From Pogona vitticeps (taxonomy: Eukaryota; Chordata; Lepidosauria; Squamata; Agamidae), in contig NC_135787.1 in the NCBI RefSeq assembly GCF_051106095.1, forward strand, positions 171,763,001-171,827,000: a stretch of 64,000 nucleotides of DNA, read 5' to 3'. Below the pieces are notes generated by a model. That model searched no databases, was not told the origin of the DNA, and saw only the letters and a program-made list of their open reading frames with translations. Shown one piece after another: positions 51,301 through 63,877 of the stretch (position 1 is its first letter; each line of letters starts with the position of its first letter). Position numbers and translations under genes: made by a program.

Positions 51301-54300
51301 AAACATGCATAGATGCCTGTGGCTTGAGCTTGTATATTATTTTCTAATGTTTGACAACAACCATTAGTATAGACTTTTTTTTAAAAGAGTATGTTTTTAA
51401 CATCATAGTTCTATAGCAAAGTTCAGAGTTTTCACAGGAGCAATTCATATAGTCTGTCCACACTATAATGTAATATTGTGGTCTCAGATTGTCAAGGCAG
51501 CCATTCCTTTTAAAAACTGTAACTATGAGCTCTTAGTGAGTCTTATTGGTGGGAGGAAGGGAAGTTAAAGAGAGGTTCTTCCACCACCCATGCAATTTCC
51601 ACCATCTTCAGAATCGAGGACACAGAAACCATTTAATGCAGAATTTCACATGGTGGGGCAGACTAGAGATGAATAGACAAGGGGTGTATCTATTTGCCAG
51701 CTCTGGGTGGGGAAGGACATCTGGATCCATTCATGTAGAATCTTCTATTAGTTCCTGGCCATGTTATTTTTTTAAAAAATTATATCCTGTCCCTCTAAGA
51801 AAGAACCTTAACTGGCACTCAAAAATGTAGAATGCAAGAAACAGCTATTGCTCCAGGAAGAAAGTGTTCCACAGCTGGAATACTATTGCCAAGGAAGTCC
51901 TCTGATCATTTACAGAGTTTTTAACTTTCACCAATTATGGCACTCTCAGAAGGGCTTCCCTGGCTGACTTTAAACTCAGATAGGATTATATGATGCAGGC
52001 ATTGCTTCAGGTAACCTACTTGAGGTTCCTGCTTACATTACAGTAGTATATTACATTGAACTACGTGGAACATAGTTAAGTAAATGTATTTGAACCTTTT
52101 ATTTTCCTTGTGCACTTTTTGACAGGTCTTTGGGTTTGGTAGTCTAGAAAGAAATCCCATAGGGGTTTGGGGGACTGTTTTATTTGTTAGTGGTTATACA
52201 CTGGACCACATCTGAATACTTTACAGCTATATTAAAAATGGTGGGTTGTCAAATTTTTGAGCTACTTTGGGTTAATATCTTGGGGTGTTGCAGAGGTCTG
52301 AATAATATTTAATGAGATTTGTTGCAAAAATGAGAGAAATTCACATGGCCTGGTTATAGCATGGAGATATTTTTCATAATATTTTTGGTAATCTTGTCAA
52401 TAGTCTATACCTAGATATTAAATTGCAGGTCTTTTTAAAAGTGAGCTTATAGCTGTCAGTGGTGAAGTTGTCGAAGAGTAAATATTGAAAGAAAAGTGGT
52501 CCAACTCAATTGTACTAAAAAAATATTGCCCTCTTTTAGCATAACAAACACAGTGGCAAGATGTGAAGTTGGCAAACAGTCTCCCAGTCTCCAAGGCTGT
52601 CATTGGAAAGTATATAGCTGATAGGTGTAGGTTCATTTAGAAGTTTAAATTTAATTTATGTTTCATACCAACACTGTTTAAGGCTTCTTATACCATTACC
52701 ATTAGAAACTATGCTATAGAAAGTACTGTCCTTTTGTCTTTTAGCACCTGTTAAAGGGAGGAAAAGAAAAAGTAAATCTGAACCCAAAAAACCCGCAGCG
52801 AAAGTTGCCAAGTCAAAAGGAAAACAGGAGAAAATTACAGATTCCTTCAAAGTCAAAAGGAAAGTAGATCGGTTTAATGGTGTATCTGAAGCTGAATTAT
52901 TGACCAAAACTCTTCCTGATATACTAACCTTCAATTTGGATATTGTCATTGTAAGTCAAATGCAAGAATCTTACATTTATAAAATAACATTTTCAAACAT
53001 TTCAGGTAGCAGCCTCCTGAAAAAATGCCCGCGGGTGGATGTTCTTTCGTTGCAGCAGGGATACTCTGCTTTCCTGTGCATCTTGTCACAAACGTTCTCT
53101 TTCCTCCTGCATTTCACAGCCTTTTCAAATCCCAGTTTAACATTTCCTCCCTCAAGTGTGTGTGTACATATATGTATATGCACTCTCACACATTATCCAA
53201 TGTGAGAGTGCATGTACATATAGGTGCACCTATGCACACATTGGTTGAAATCCTCTTGCATGGCTTTATGCTGTGCAACCTTGATAACGTTATCCAGTGA
53301 TGGGGATATTTACATTAATCAACCTGTCCCTTTCAGGCTCCAAAGTTACCTGGGGCTTACTTTTGTTCTGAGGAAGTCTTTGAGAGCCTCATGTTGGGCT
53401 GGAGGAGCATTTAATAGTGGGAAGTCACTGCCACTGGGATTGGGACTGCTGGTGGCACTCCAGCATCAATGTCTGACTGTTTAAGGCCACCTCCCAGAAT
53501 CCCAAGGCTTCCAGAGGTTTCCCACAGCACAAATTAGAGCCCAAAGGAGCCTCAGAATCAGAGGGGTGGGGATAGGAAACTTTCAATTAATTTAAATGGT
53601 CCAGCTTGCATGGCATAAGTTACATCAATAGGATTCCTGCCAATATACAAATGTGCCAGCTGAGGACAGCACGTCATGCATCTAATGACTAGTTCATGGA
53701 AGTTTGTGTATGCCACAGTAAGCCTGTTCCAGCAACTCAGAGGGCTATGGCACTGTGTGTTATGCACTTTGTATTCCTTTTGTAATGTCTCATTTTATTA
53801 ATCATTCAGATTTCATTTTATTCTGTTACAATGATATAATAAAATAAAATCTGAATAATAAGTACTGAGAGGCACTGTCTCAGAGTGCCCCTGGAAGAAG
53901 AAATTATGAACAACTTCTGAGTACTCTGTCCTAGTAAACCCTGGAAAAGGGTCTCTGTAACACAGAATTGACTTGACAGCATATTTTTTATTATTGTTGT
54001 TGTTGTTTTGTTGTTGTTGTTGATTTTCATTATCTTCAAGAGGCCTATGAATAGAAATATAGTTTATAAACATAAATTATGACATTACTGATGTTTCCTT
54101 TTTTCTAGATTGGAATAAACCCTGGCTTAATGGCAGCCTATAAAGGCCATCATTATCCAGGGCCTGGAAACCACTTCTGTAAGTACCTTCTGTGATGCTC
54201 TTTTGGCATTCAAGAATATCAACACTAATCTAGATTTTTCAGATTTTAGAAGTGTCCACAATGGGGCTGTTTTTGTGATAGGATTGTGACCAGGATTTGG

Positions 54301-56499
54301 CTTCTGATGGAAGAGACGTAGTGGACAGTTACATAGATGAAATAGCGAGCCGGTAAGGTGGTATAAATTAGCACTCATTCCAAAAAGTGGAATGCCAAGC
54401 AGAGATAGACAACAGGATAGGATAAGGACTGTGCAACCTCCTTACATGAATATCTACAGCAAATTATGTGGCAAACTGTACATCACAACATAGAATGAAA
54501 GAGCTAATAGCCATTTGTTTTTAAAGTATTGGTCACCATGGAAGTGATAGAATGTTAACTACAAATAAAACCCATATGATAACGCCCATCATATTTTATA
54601 GTTTTATCAGACATTGCAATTTGTGATGTGTATGTTTCCAAAAATGTATTTTATGGTCCATAGGGAAGTGTCTTTTTATGTCTGGGTTAAGTGATGAGCA
54701 GTTGAATCATATGGATGACCACACTTTGCCACATAAGTATGGAATTGGATTTACAAACATGGTGGAAAGGACAACACCAGGTAGCAAGGATCTTTCCAGG
54801 TATAGTAACATTCGAATATCATAAAGTAGATCTCTGTTAGTTGCGGTCCTATTTTTATTTGTGTCTCTTTCAGCAAAGAGTTTCGGGAAGGAGGACGCAT
54901 TCTGGTTCAGAAATTGCAGAAGTATCAACCTAAAATAGCAGTTTTTAATGGGAAATGTGAGTTTTTACTCCATCAACTTCTTTATTTTGATTCCATTGGT
55001 CTTGTATTGTGACTAATGTATTGATCTCTGATTTCACTGTAGGTATTTATGATATTTTTAGTAAAGAGGTTTTTGGAGTGAAAGTTAAAAAGCTTGAATT
55101 TGGACTACAGCCACATAAAGTCCCAGACACAGAAACAGTAAGTTCCTGTCATGTTTAGGAATACAAGCACAAGATCTTCTCATTTGTAATACGCACTTAT
55201 TAAAATGCGATTATCTTTTTCTTTAAAATGCACCCTCTTATTTATATTTACAGGATATTCATTTAGCACTATAGTTATTAACCTGGCATTTGAGGTTGTA
55301 CTAATTGTGACTGAGATTTTAGACATTTTGAAACAAATAGAATCAGTGCTTTAAAATGTTCATCAACTTGTAACTTCTGATTTAACATTGCTTGCTGTTT
55401 CATTAATTTTTCTATATAGCTTTGCTATGTTATGCCGTCATCAAGTGCAAGATGTGCTCAGTTTCCTCGTGCACAAGATAAAGTTCATTACTACATAAAG
55501 CTCAAAGATCTCAGGGATCAACTGAAGGGTATCACACAAAACACAGAGGTTCAAGAAGTTCAGTACACATTTGACTTACAGCTTGCACAAGGTACAGTAT
55601 GTAAAGTAAAAATCTCTGTGCTCAAAATATCTAGCAACACATAACTAAAATAAGTCTATAATTGGTCACTGCCATGAACTGAAAAACTGCAGTGAATATG
55701 AATTTTGATTGTGAATAGAGGAAAAATTTATTGCAAGACTCCGTTAGGTTCTTGCAACACTTATTGAAAGAACAAGTACCAAATTAAAAGTACTTTGGAA
55801 ATTATTTTGCTAATGAATTCAAAGATTCGGGGTATAACTGAATCATCTCCTAATAGTCCAAATGTATTGTTCTCTTGGAAAACTCTTTGTAAGTTCATGC
55901 AATAGAAAGAGACATAGCTTGATTTTTTTTTAAATCCAGAGGAGGCTAAGAAGATGGCTGTTAAAGAAGAAAAATATGATCCAGGTTATGAAGCAGCCTA
56001 TGGAGGAACTTATGGTGAGAAAACAGCCATCGATAGTGAACAGTGTAACTTCTCTTCAAATGGAGCAGGTAGGGTATGGAGGATTTTTTTTGTTTCCTTT
56101 TATTTTTAATCTATGCTTCTTAATGTAGAAGGATTGCTTCCCTTTGGGTGCAGTTTTATGATCCTATGTCAAAATCCAAAAGGCCTTAGGAAGGAGTAAA
56201 AAAATCTCTTCATGGTTGTAGGTGAATCTCCTACCTCACAGGGTGAAAACATGTAACTGGAATATTTCAGAGATAATGTTTTTCTCCCTAAACCGTCCTA
56301 GAGCCCTGTGTGAATAAAAAATAATATTACTCGAATGATTGTACTCTTTTTTTTTTTAAATACAGCAACCAGCACAGAGTACGGCAGTGGCCTATCTTTT
56401 GGAGAAGTCCCAAATGGACAATGGATGGCACAGTCTTTCACTGACCAGATTCCAGAGTTCAGCAACTCTAGACCACAAGAGGAAGGAAACAATGCTTAA
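48366..56499 (+). CDS. TDG: G/T-mismatch-specific thymine DNA glycosylase, complete in 10 coding exons
   Basis: Removes T or U from G mismatches and 5-formyl- or 5-carboxylcytosine, linking base excision repair to DNA demethylation in the nucleus. Coding exons: 48366-48391, 50991-51133, 52745-52950, 54109-54178, 54664-54799, 54874-54956, 55043-55137, 55420-55591, 55940-56068, 56366-56499. The frame is unbroken, 397 residues against 410 in human. Seen: a Lys/Arg-rich N-terminal region ([14 protein letters not shown]), the catalytic motif [20 protein letters not shown] (Asn129, equivalent to human Asn140), the insertion loop MPSSSAR (Arg264, human Arg275), and the SUMO site VKEE (Lys319, human Lys330). 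The N terminus [20 protein letters not shown] is about 11 residues shorter than human; the C terminus ends PQEEGNNA. All introns are GT-AG. Confidence 0.97.
48569..48947. repeat. Long inverted repeat around a TG/TA microsatellite in TDG intron 1
   Basis: A left arm at 48569-48640 (GAGTGGCTGAGCTGCAGCTC, then TTAGTCGGCTTAGGTGTTTC) reappears reversed at 48875-48947 (GAAACACCTAAGCCGACTAA, then GAGCTGCAGCTCAGCCACTC). About 70 bases per arm with few mismatches; the 230-base centre is TG/TA repeat. The right arm abuts a truncated SINE. Confidence 0.85.
48948..49268 (-). mobile_element. Sauria-type SINE, 3'-truncated copy
   Basis: Minus-strand copy lacking the terminal tail found in the other copies; it starts at CTTGACAATTTTTGTCCAGT, directly against the inverted-repeat arm, and the tRNA-like head ends at GGGACGTGGCGG (minus strand) near 49268. 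Confidence 0.82.
49300..49435 (+). mobile_element. tRNA-derived SINE fragment
   Basis: A-box-like TAGCTCAGG and B-box-like GAGTTGGATTCCCC spaced as in a tRNA, then a body with ACTCGATGATCCATGGAGTC and CCAGCTCTGTAGTTATA, a common reptile SINE pattern. Confidence 0.6.
49747..50060 (+). mobile_element. Sauria-type SINE, plus-strand copy
   Basis: Head GTGGTGGCGCTGCGGGTTAA and tail GGGGAACCTTTACCTTTA; flanked by imperfect GACTAT-type repeats. The only one of the five copies on the plus strand. Confidence 0.85.
50440..50545 (+). repeat. L2/CR1-type 3' tail
   Basis: GGGAGCCGAGTAGACGTTGT, AGGGGCGGGGTAGAAATT and then an AATA run: a typical retroposon 3' end, in TDG intron 1. Confidence 0.55.
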
Positions 56500-56686
56500 G
56501 ATCCATGTTTTAAGTCAACCTAAGTGCTGTCGTTTTTTAAAAAAATGTGTTCGTAAAGAATGGTACCTCAGTTCCCCAACTGAAGCATTTTAAGAGCATT
56601 TTCCTTTTTTTCTCTCTTTTTGATAACCATTTGTGTTTTTAGATTTAGATCTATGAATTAGGTCACTTTCAAGAAATGATTTTTAA

Positions 56687-56692
56687 AATAAA
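56687..56692 (+). terminator. Polyadenylation signal of TDG (proximal)
   Basis: AATAAA, 188 bases after the stop codon. Another AATAAA lies at 61384 and at 61434, close to the GLT8D2 3' end, so a longer 3' end is possible. Confidence 0.5.
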
Positions 56693-57249
56693 AGATTTCA
56701 TTTTTCTTTTTCTGGGAAACTTTTCTATTTAAACTCTTTCATAGGTGTAATTTTAGGAAATGGACTCCTCATTTGCGACAACCCACTTTTGTTTGTTTTA
56801 AATCTGTATTTTGCAACATAATATGTGAATTTATATTTCTCTTCCAGACCTTCATGTGCTGGGATATTTTGTATGTGGTTTGCTACACATGAAGGGAGGA
56901 AAAGTTGGTTTGAAGTATAGTATTCTTGCTGGAGGATGACAGAACAAGTTACTGTCCAGTATGGTCCTTACAGAGCAGTAGATGTTCAGTTTTACCTATT
57001 GTGTGAGAGACAGCTGCTTTCTAGGGGACCCCCCTAGAAAATAGTTTTAAGGGGGTCCCGTCCCCCCCCCCCAAGAAGCAGACCTGGTTTATGCATGCAT
57101 TGATGTACATGAGTTGATTACTGCGAATTTAATGTGTGATCTTTCTGACTGAGAATGATTTGGGCTGAAGCACATGATTACTAATTAAGCTCAAAAGCAG
57201 TTCTTTTGCAGGGACTGTGCCCCTTAATTCATATCCTTAATTCATATCC

Positions 57250-57496
57250 AGTTGTCACTCATCTTGTTTTGCATATGATTTGCCCTGCCTAAATATAGGA
57301 ATTATATTTTTCTCTGTTGAGACGCATTGTGCTTGTTTTGGCCCCGTTCTCCCATCTGTTACAATGGTTGTGAATCCTGAGTCTGTTTTCTCAAATATTA
57401 GCCACTCCTCCCAAGATTTCTTTTAGCCTCCGTTTTGAACAGCATTCCCTCAATGCCCTACCTCAATTTGTTAATTAAGATATTAGACAACATTAG
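57250..57496 (+). repeat. Duplicated LINE segment, copy A
   Basis: Matches 58729-58976 almost base for base. It is flanked by direct copies of GACTGTGCCCCTTAATTCATATC-type sequence, 57213-57235 and 57498-57520 (23 bases, identical). Confidence 0.9.
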
Positions 57497-57663
57497 TGAC
57501 TGTGCCCCTTAATTCATATCAGAGGGGTGGAATGACTGAAGCAACAGAAGACAAGCTTGCTCCATCTTCCACATGACTGTGGTGGTTAATAAGCAGCATA
57601 ATCTAAGCTGGTCCTTTTTCAAGTGCAGGAAGGTAGGGACAGGCTGTGGTGCAGGGTCTAGTC

Positions 57664-57980
57664 CAGTCTTTCCCAATCTGGGGGTCATGACCCCCAAGGG
57701 GGTCACAGAATGTTTTCTGGGGGGGTTGTGGGTCACTTTATGTGTGTTGTAGTCTTTGTTAAATAATTTCTTCCTTTACCTTTAAGAGTGAGATATTAGT
57801 TAGTTTCTGTAGGTATATATGAAAAACAGGCCCTCTGGAGGGAGAAGGAAGGCTCTACTTCCTAAGAAGAGATGACTTTACCCCATTTAAAAATGCCTTT
57901 TTATGCAAACATGGGAGGTCATAGGTTACACGGCTATTTATAAAAGGGGCTTGTGACTCAAAAAAGCTTGGGAACCACTG
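57664..57980 (+). mobile_element. Non-autonomous hAT element 3' of TDG
   Basis: Ends CAGTCTTTCCCAATCTGG and AAGCTTGGGAACCACTG; flanking octamers GTCTAGTC (57656-57663) and GCCTAGTC (57981-57988) differ at one base. Interior includes GGGGGTCATGACCCCC, a palindrome often seen near hAT ends. Confidence 0.75.
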
Positions 57981-58369
57981 GCCTAGTCCAGTAAGTCAGT
58001 CACTTTCACAATAGTGATCAGGTAGAGGCACAGTCACGGTCAGCCATTTCAACAGATGTTCAAGAACTCCTGACAAGCAGAAGTGAACTTAGACATCATC
58101 TCCCACAAAGGCTCTGCTGTCAGCCGGTCCAGAAGCAATAGTTCTCTGCTAGCTCCTCCTTGATGTCCGGCTGTTTCTAATTAGCAACCAGGGAACCTTG
58201 AGATGCTGAGCCTTTTTCTTCAACCTCTTTCTCTCCCGTGGACATCTTTCCTGCCCTCTTCATCCTTGAAGGTTTCTCTTTGAAGTGTTTTGCTCCCATA
58301 ACTTCTTCTACATCACTCTCTTCTAGCTTCACAAGATCCCTCTCCCTCAAAAACAACTTAATAAGGTGG

Positions 58370-59560
58370 GGCATGACAGTGCCAGCCCTTCAAATATTTG
58401 AAGATACCTACAATATTCCTTCTCAATTGTTCACTTCCCCAGACTAAATGTACCCAGCTCCAGCATACATTTCTCATAGAGCATGATTTACATACCTATT
58501 AGCATCTCGTCGCCCTTCTCTGGACATATTCCAGCTGTCAATATCCTTCTTAAACCTTTGTTCCCAGAACTAGGCACAGTATACCAGCTGAGGTGTGCCC
58601 TAAGCAGAACACATTGGTACTATTACTTCCCTTGATCTAGAAAATACTGCATTTGCTTTTTTGCTACTGTGTCACACTGTTGATTCATGTTAAGCTTGTA
58701 GTCTACTAAGACACCCTGGAGACCAACAAGTTGTCACTCATCTTGTTTTGCATATGATTTGCCCTGCCTAAATATAGGAATTTATATTTTTCTCTGTTGA
58801 GACGCATTGTGCTTGTTTTGGCCCCGTTCTCCCATCTGTTATGATGGTTGTGAATCCTGAGTCTGTTTTCTCACATATTAGCCACTCCTCCCAAGATTTC
58901 TTTTAGCCTCAGTTTTGAACAGCATTCCCTCAATGCCCTACCTCAATTTGTTAATTAAGATATTAGACAACATTAGGCTTAGGATGGAACTCTGTGGCAA
59001 CCATTTCTCACTTCTTTGACAAAGTGCCATTAACAATCACTGTCTGAACATGTCTGCTATAAATCCACTAACCATTGCATCATCTAGCTGCTAGCAGACA
59101 TTTTACACAGTTGTACATGATTTTTAGATAAAATGCTTCTCCCTTCATGTTCAGTATCTTCATTTGGAATAAGTTACAGCCTTTATTCACTACATTCCAG
59201 TCGTATGTCTCATCCCAGCAAGTTCAGTGATGCTTATTAATTCATATTTGTCTTCCTGTGTTAACTGTTGGAGCTCTCCTTGTTTGTTTTGCTTGCTCAT
59301 TGTATTGGTATAGAGACATTTGGAACCAGGTGTCATTCCCTCCGTCTGCTTCCATGTTATTTTCCCTCTTATTTCCAGGTTCCTGCACCAGAGTCCCAGT
59401 TTCTGATGCATCCATGTCACATCAGTCCTCAGTGCTTGTCTCCTTGGCCTTTGAAATACTATTTTGTTCATTCCCTTCTGCTAATTCTGTAACTCTTTCA
59501 GTAATAGGTAAACAACATGTAGCATAATCTTAGGAACTGAAGCATTTATTGCTGTTGGAG
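58370..59560 (-). mobile_element. CR1/L3-type LINE remnant in reverse orientation
   Basis: Minus-strand copy recognised by blocks such as CGCCCTTCTCTGGACATATT, CAATATCCTTCTTAAACC, TATTACTTCCCTTGATCTAG and ATTGGTATAGAGACATTTGG, which belong to CR1/L3 LINE families of amniotes. No open reverse-transcriptase frame. It contains duplication copy B at 58729-58976. Confidence 0.65.
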
Positions 59561-59569
59561 AATTTAGAC

Positions 59570-61465
59570 TAGATTGGAGAACCACCAAAACTAAATATTT
59601 TTCCTTTTCCAGGGGTCAGGCTCTATGACATGCTCAGCTTATGTTTAAAAGCAGCTCCTTTAAATGATAAAATATACCTGTCCTATCATGGGATTTTACC
59701 ACCTCTATATCATCCTTGTTATCTTGATTTGTTTTGTGGATGGTCTTCAGGATGTAACACTGGCTTAGTCTGCAAGTCTGATTCTTTAGGCACACAGACC
59801 TGTAGGAATAACATTGCTGGAAGGAAAAAAAATGTTATCAGATTTTAATTACGAGTCTTGCTTGACCATAGGAGAAATAGTATAATGCATCTTGCTGATG
59901 AGAATAGCAGTCATTTTAAAAGGAATATTAAGTGTAAGGAAGCCAGACGAATGCACAAGGAAACTGATTAGTTAATAATTTCTGAAACATTTCCTCAAGG
60001 CTTGGACATGTGATCTGCTTGCATTCCAGGTGCAACTTCAATAGAACTTGCACTGTCTTTCTCTCCCCAAATGTCGACTCTCATAGAGGCAGTACAGCAG
60101 CACACTCGGGAAATAAAAAGTATATGTGGACTCCCACATGCTGTAGCGTTCTCTGTGGCTTGGCAAAAAACGGCTAGAAGTCCATAAGGGCCCATTAATC
60201 CATTTTTATTAAAATCTTTTGCCTACAGATGCTGAATCTGTAATATAAATGGATCTTTCTCATTTTCGTTCTAAGGTCAGCTAATATCAGGAACAGTTAC
60301 CTTGAAATATTTTGCTTCCTTCTACCCCTACCCCTTTTGTTACAAGAGTGGGGAATGACTTAAAAGAAAAAGCAATAAGGGGGTTCAGCCAGTTTTGATA
60401 GTCGTTCAATCATGCTGTAAGGATACTTGAATTCTGTACAGGGACTGTGTCTCAATAATGTATATGTAGTTGAAATCATTATTAATCTGCATCCCAAGTT
60501 GCCTGGCTTATTTAAAAATCCCTTGTATGTTAGCGCTAGGTTGAGTCAACACATTTGCAATAGATTCATATCCTTTTAGCAGCTTTGGAACATTATAAGA
60601 ATGTTCTAACTTACTGCTTAGTAAAAGAGTTATGGTTATTCCAAAATTGTGTGCTTCAGTGCTCAGATCCTCTTTTTCAAAAGTTGAGAATAAGATGTAT
60701 ATTCTGATCATGTCAATCTCTGTTGAAACTGTTCATTAAAAAGGTCAAGAATCTGTTAAATTATTCACTTGCAGCAGAAGCCTGCATATGTGGTATGGAC
60801 TCCTTAGCAAATATTTTCAGGATCACAGCCTTAGGTTTTTTTTAATGCATCACTGTTTACATGAATATTTTCTTGCAAGTGCTTGAAGTGCCTTGCATCA
60901 GGGACCTGAAATGATATTTTTAAGGAAACTATTACTATAGCTAGTAACTACTGTGTTAGCTAGCCCAGTAGTAACCATTGAAAATGTGAAAAGGGAAGAT
61001 CTTGTTTTGAATAATATTATGTGCCATCCAGTTGGTTGATATGGCAGGATTTTTTTTTTAGGTATAAAGTGATCAGAAGTGGTTTACCAGTTTCTCCTTC
61101 TAGTGGCACTCTAGGACCTGGCAGTTTGTCTGAGGCTCACACAAGCTGACTGTTCTTCTGGCACTGTGGGGAATCAAACTCTAGGTGCTGCAACTCTCTG
61201 AGCTATCCATTAGAAATAAAATGCACAGCAGAAGGTTAATGATATGTGAATACATGTCTATTCTCAAACATGGTGCTTTGAAATTGTACTTAATACTCCT
61301 GCCATGCCAGTTTCTTGCAACAGAATGGAATTGTTGCCGTTATCTGCTGGTGCTTAACTGTAGCATTATTTAAAAGTCTTAATAATAAATGATTTGTGCT
61401 GTTGGGAAAAAAAACTGATAACTTATTTGAAATGAATAAAAGAGTTGATGTTTAATCTGAGTTTT
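59570..61465. other. TDG-GLT8D2 intergenic interval, distal part
   Basis: AT-rich DNA with one MIR-like SINE remnant (about 61,040-61,210, ending CAACTCTCTGAGCTATCCAT). No exon recognised. Confidence 0.5.
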
Positions 61466-61470
61466 AGTTT

Positions 61471-61476
61471 TTTATT
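61471..61476 (-). terminator. Polyadenylation signal of GLT8D2
   Basis: AATAAA on the minus strand (TTTATT on plus), about 356 bases after the GLT8D2 stop codon. Confidence 0.5.
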
Positions 61477-61831
61477 GACTACAGAAAATGTACTTAACAA
61501 AACCTTTTGTTTTAAAAATGTTACAAATGTTCGCTCAGTCAAAACAATATGTATTTACAGAGCACAGCTGAAAAAGGAAATCCATGTTTTGTATGAGTAA
61601 CCTTCCCTAAACATGGTAGTCTTCATTGCAAGACTTCAAACTGAAGCTTTTCTGAACTCTGCATACTTCATCACAGCCTCACTGTACTCTTCATTAGGTT
61701 TCATTCTGAGACGTCCCATGAACACCTTTGGTGATTTGCACTGTTCTCATGCAGTTTAGCTCTCTATACAACAAAGGTGACCAACCACATCACAAGAAAG
61801 ATACTGTATACTTTGCACAATGGAAATGACA

Positions 61832-63877
61832 TCAGCTATTAGGACGAATCAGTTTAAAAGTCCCTGAAGGGTCAGGAACAAACCACTTTTCCCATAGGTC
61901 AGTGTGGACACTAGGGTAATCCCAAGGCTTGTATCTTCCACTCCAGTGAAGTAACTTGGCCTCCTGAAGAAAATGCTCTGAATACCTGGCATCAGGACTC
62001 CATCCTGTATAAGTCAAAAAGTAAAGTTGATTTTGTAGAGTCCTGGATTGAAAACTACTCACCCTTTTTGCAGAGCAATCAATTATGATGGAATCCAGCC
62101 CACCCCAAGCACCTGCTTAACTCTTCCACTGAAATTTACATCACAGTGTGAGCATATATACTCAATATTAAGTCCTGCTTAATTCAGTGAGACTTACTTC
62201 CAGTTATATTGCCAGATTACCTATGGGTGAGTCATGCTCCATGGTTTTAATTAACTATTGCTAGGAAACACGTCTTTATGACCTACTGTGAAAAGCAGCA
62301 TTGGTTTTACAAAATTACAAAAGCACAATCCAGTGAATGCTAATTTGCCTACATCCCTTTGTAGGACATGCATAGCTGAAAATACTGGTTTCAGTAATAC
62401 ATAAATGCAACTTCTGAGTGTGTGTTAAATAGTGTACCACAGCAAAAATGTGAAACTATGCACCCACACACCAGCTAGCAAGCAAGCTCAGGTCTAGTTG
62501 ATGACTCAAATATAAACTTTACGCAATTTTTTTCTGCTTTTATTTTTACTTTGCACATACGCTTTTATACAAATGTGCCTATTGTTTAATTCACTAATGT
62601 TTCATAATGTGCAGGGAAAAGGTTATATGCAACATAATCCTAACAGGCATTTGGGGATATTTTGCAGCATTATTTAACTTCTATAAAACTTACCTAGATG
62701 CCGAATATGCCACAGAGGATTAATTGCTGAATATTTTCCATGGAATACAATGAGCATTGGCGAAGTAGCCACACCTCCAGCAAGGGAGCTGCTATACAGA
62801 TTTTCTCTGAAAAATATTTTTTTCCCAAATGTCAAATGTTCTGTTTGTGTTTTTAATAGCACCCAGAATAACTTAAGGTGGGAAAGCAGTAAAGAACAAG
62901 ACATAGAACGATTCATTGAGAGAAATGGAAAAGAACATTTGGAATTTTGATCCCTGCTCAAGCATTTTATTTCCTAAAGGATGCTGCTAAAGTATAGGAA
63001 TTGCTTCCACTTGCTTTCATACAACAGATATTCCGACAACTTGATGGCTCAAAAACTGGTAGTCTCTTAGAACCACTTTTTAAAAATCTTAAAGCAACAA
63101 GCCTCTCTTTGCAAAATCAAGCACTGTAACACCAACCTACTCTGCACAGAAAGCTATTAGTATCACCATTAGGGATTTATTCAGATTCTCAGTGTATTTC
63201 TCACTGACTGATGTTATCCTATTCAATATTTACATGCATGGCGCTCCAACTGCAGAAGCTGCTATGGCAATCTGAAGAGGTAGTGGCCACACACTGTCTT
63301 GATTGCACTACAGGGAAACCTGCCATTAGAACTCAGCACCTGTAAATACTGAACAAGGTACCAGCTAGTGTTTGTACTACATTTGTTAGTCTGCTAATGT
63401 AATGAACATATACTTCACAAGTACAGCAAAGCAATGTAAAATATGTGCGTGTGTGCATGTCTGTGTTATGTGCTATCAAGTCACAAACCATTTCTACTAC
63501 CCCAGTAAGGCTTTCAAGGTAAGCAACATATTTAAGGAGTGTTTTTGCCAGTTCCACCCTGCCCCAGTGAGCTTCCATGGATTCAAATACAGCTCTCCTG
63601 AGTGCTAGTCCATCACTCTACCCACTACACCACAGAGAGTCTCAAGATAAAATACAGCTCAGATATTATTAGTTCAGGATAATTCAAAAGAGAAAGCTGT
63701 TTCTACCTACTCTACATTTTTCTGCATCCATTTTTCTAACTGCTTTGTGATTCGCTGGTGCCTCCATTCTGTCATATTGGCAACAATGACACCAGGATTA
63801 AAGGTACAGGTGCTGGGACTTATGCCAAGGTCTCGGATTGTTTGCTTTCGGTAGTCCAGAAATCCCATGTAGGTGTT
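61832..63877 (-). CDS. GLT8D2: Glycosyltransferase 8 domain-containing protein 2, last three coding exons (partial gene)
   Basis: GT8-family type II membrane protein of the secretory pathway; donor and acceptor substrates are not established. Exons on the minus strand: 63877-63711, 62806-62694, 62004-61832, with phases 2 and 1 at the junctions, all GT-AG. They encode NTYMGFLDYRKQTIRDLGIS, then NPGVIVANMTEWRHQRITKQ and EKWMQKNVE; ENLYSSSLAGGVATSPMLIV and FHGKYSAINPLWHIRHLG; and WSPDARYSEHFLQEAKLLHW, SGRYKPWDYPSV, ending GTFKLIRPNS. HWSGRYKPW is the family's conserved C-terminal H..G..KPW motif, whose His binds the metal and Lys the nucleotide phosphates. The 5' exons, with the DDD motif, lie beyond the window. 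Close match to human from recall. Confidence 0.95.
63455..63645 (-). mobile_element. tRNA-derived SINE in a GLT8D2 intron
   Basis: Minus-strand head GAGACTCTCTGTGGTGTAGT followed by GGGTAGAGTGATGGACTAGC and a B-box-like GTATTTGAATCC. Diverged MIR/CORE-like SINE. Confidence 0.55.
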
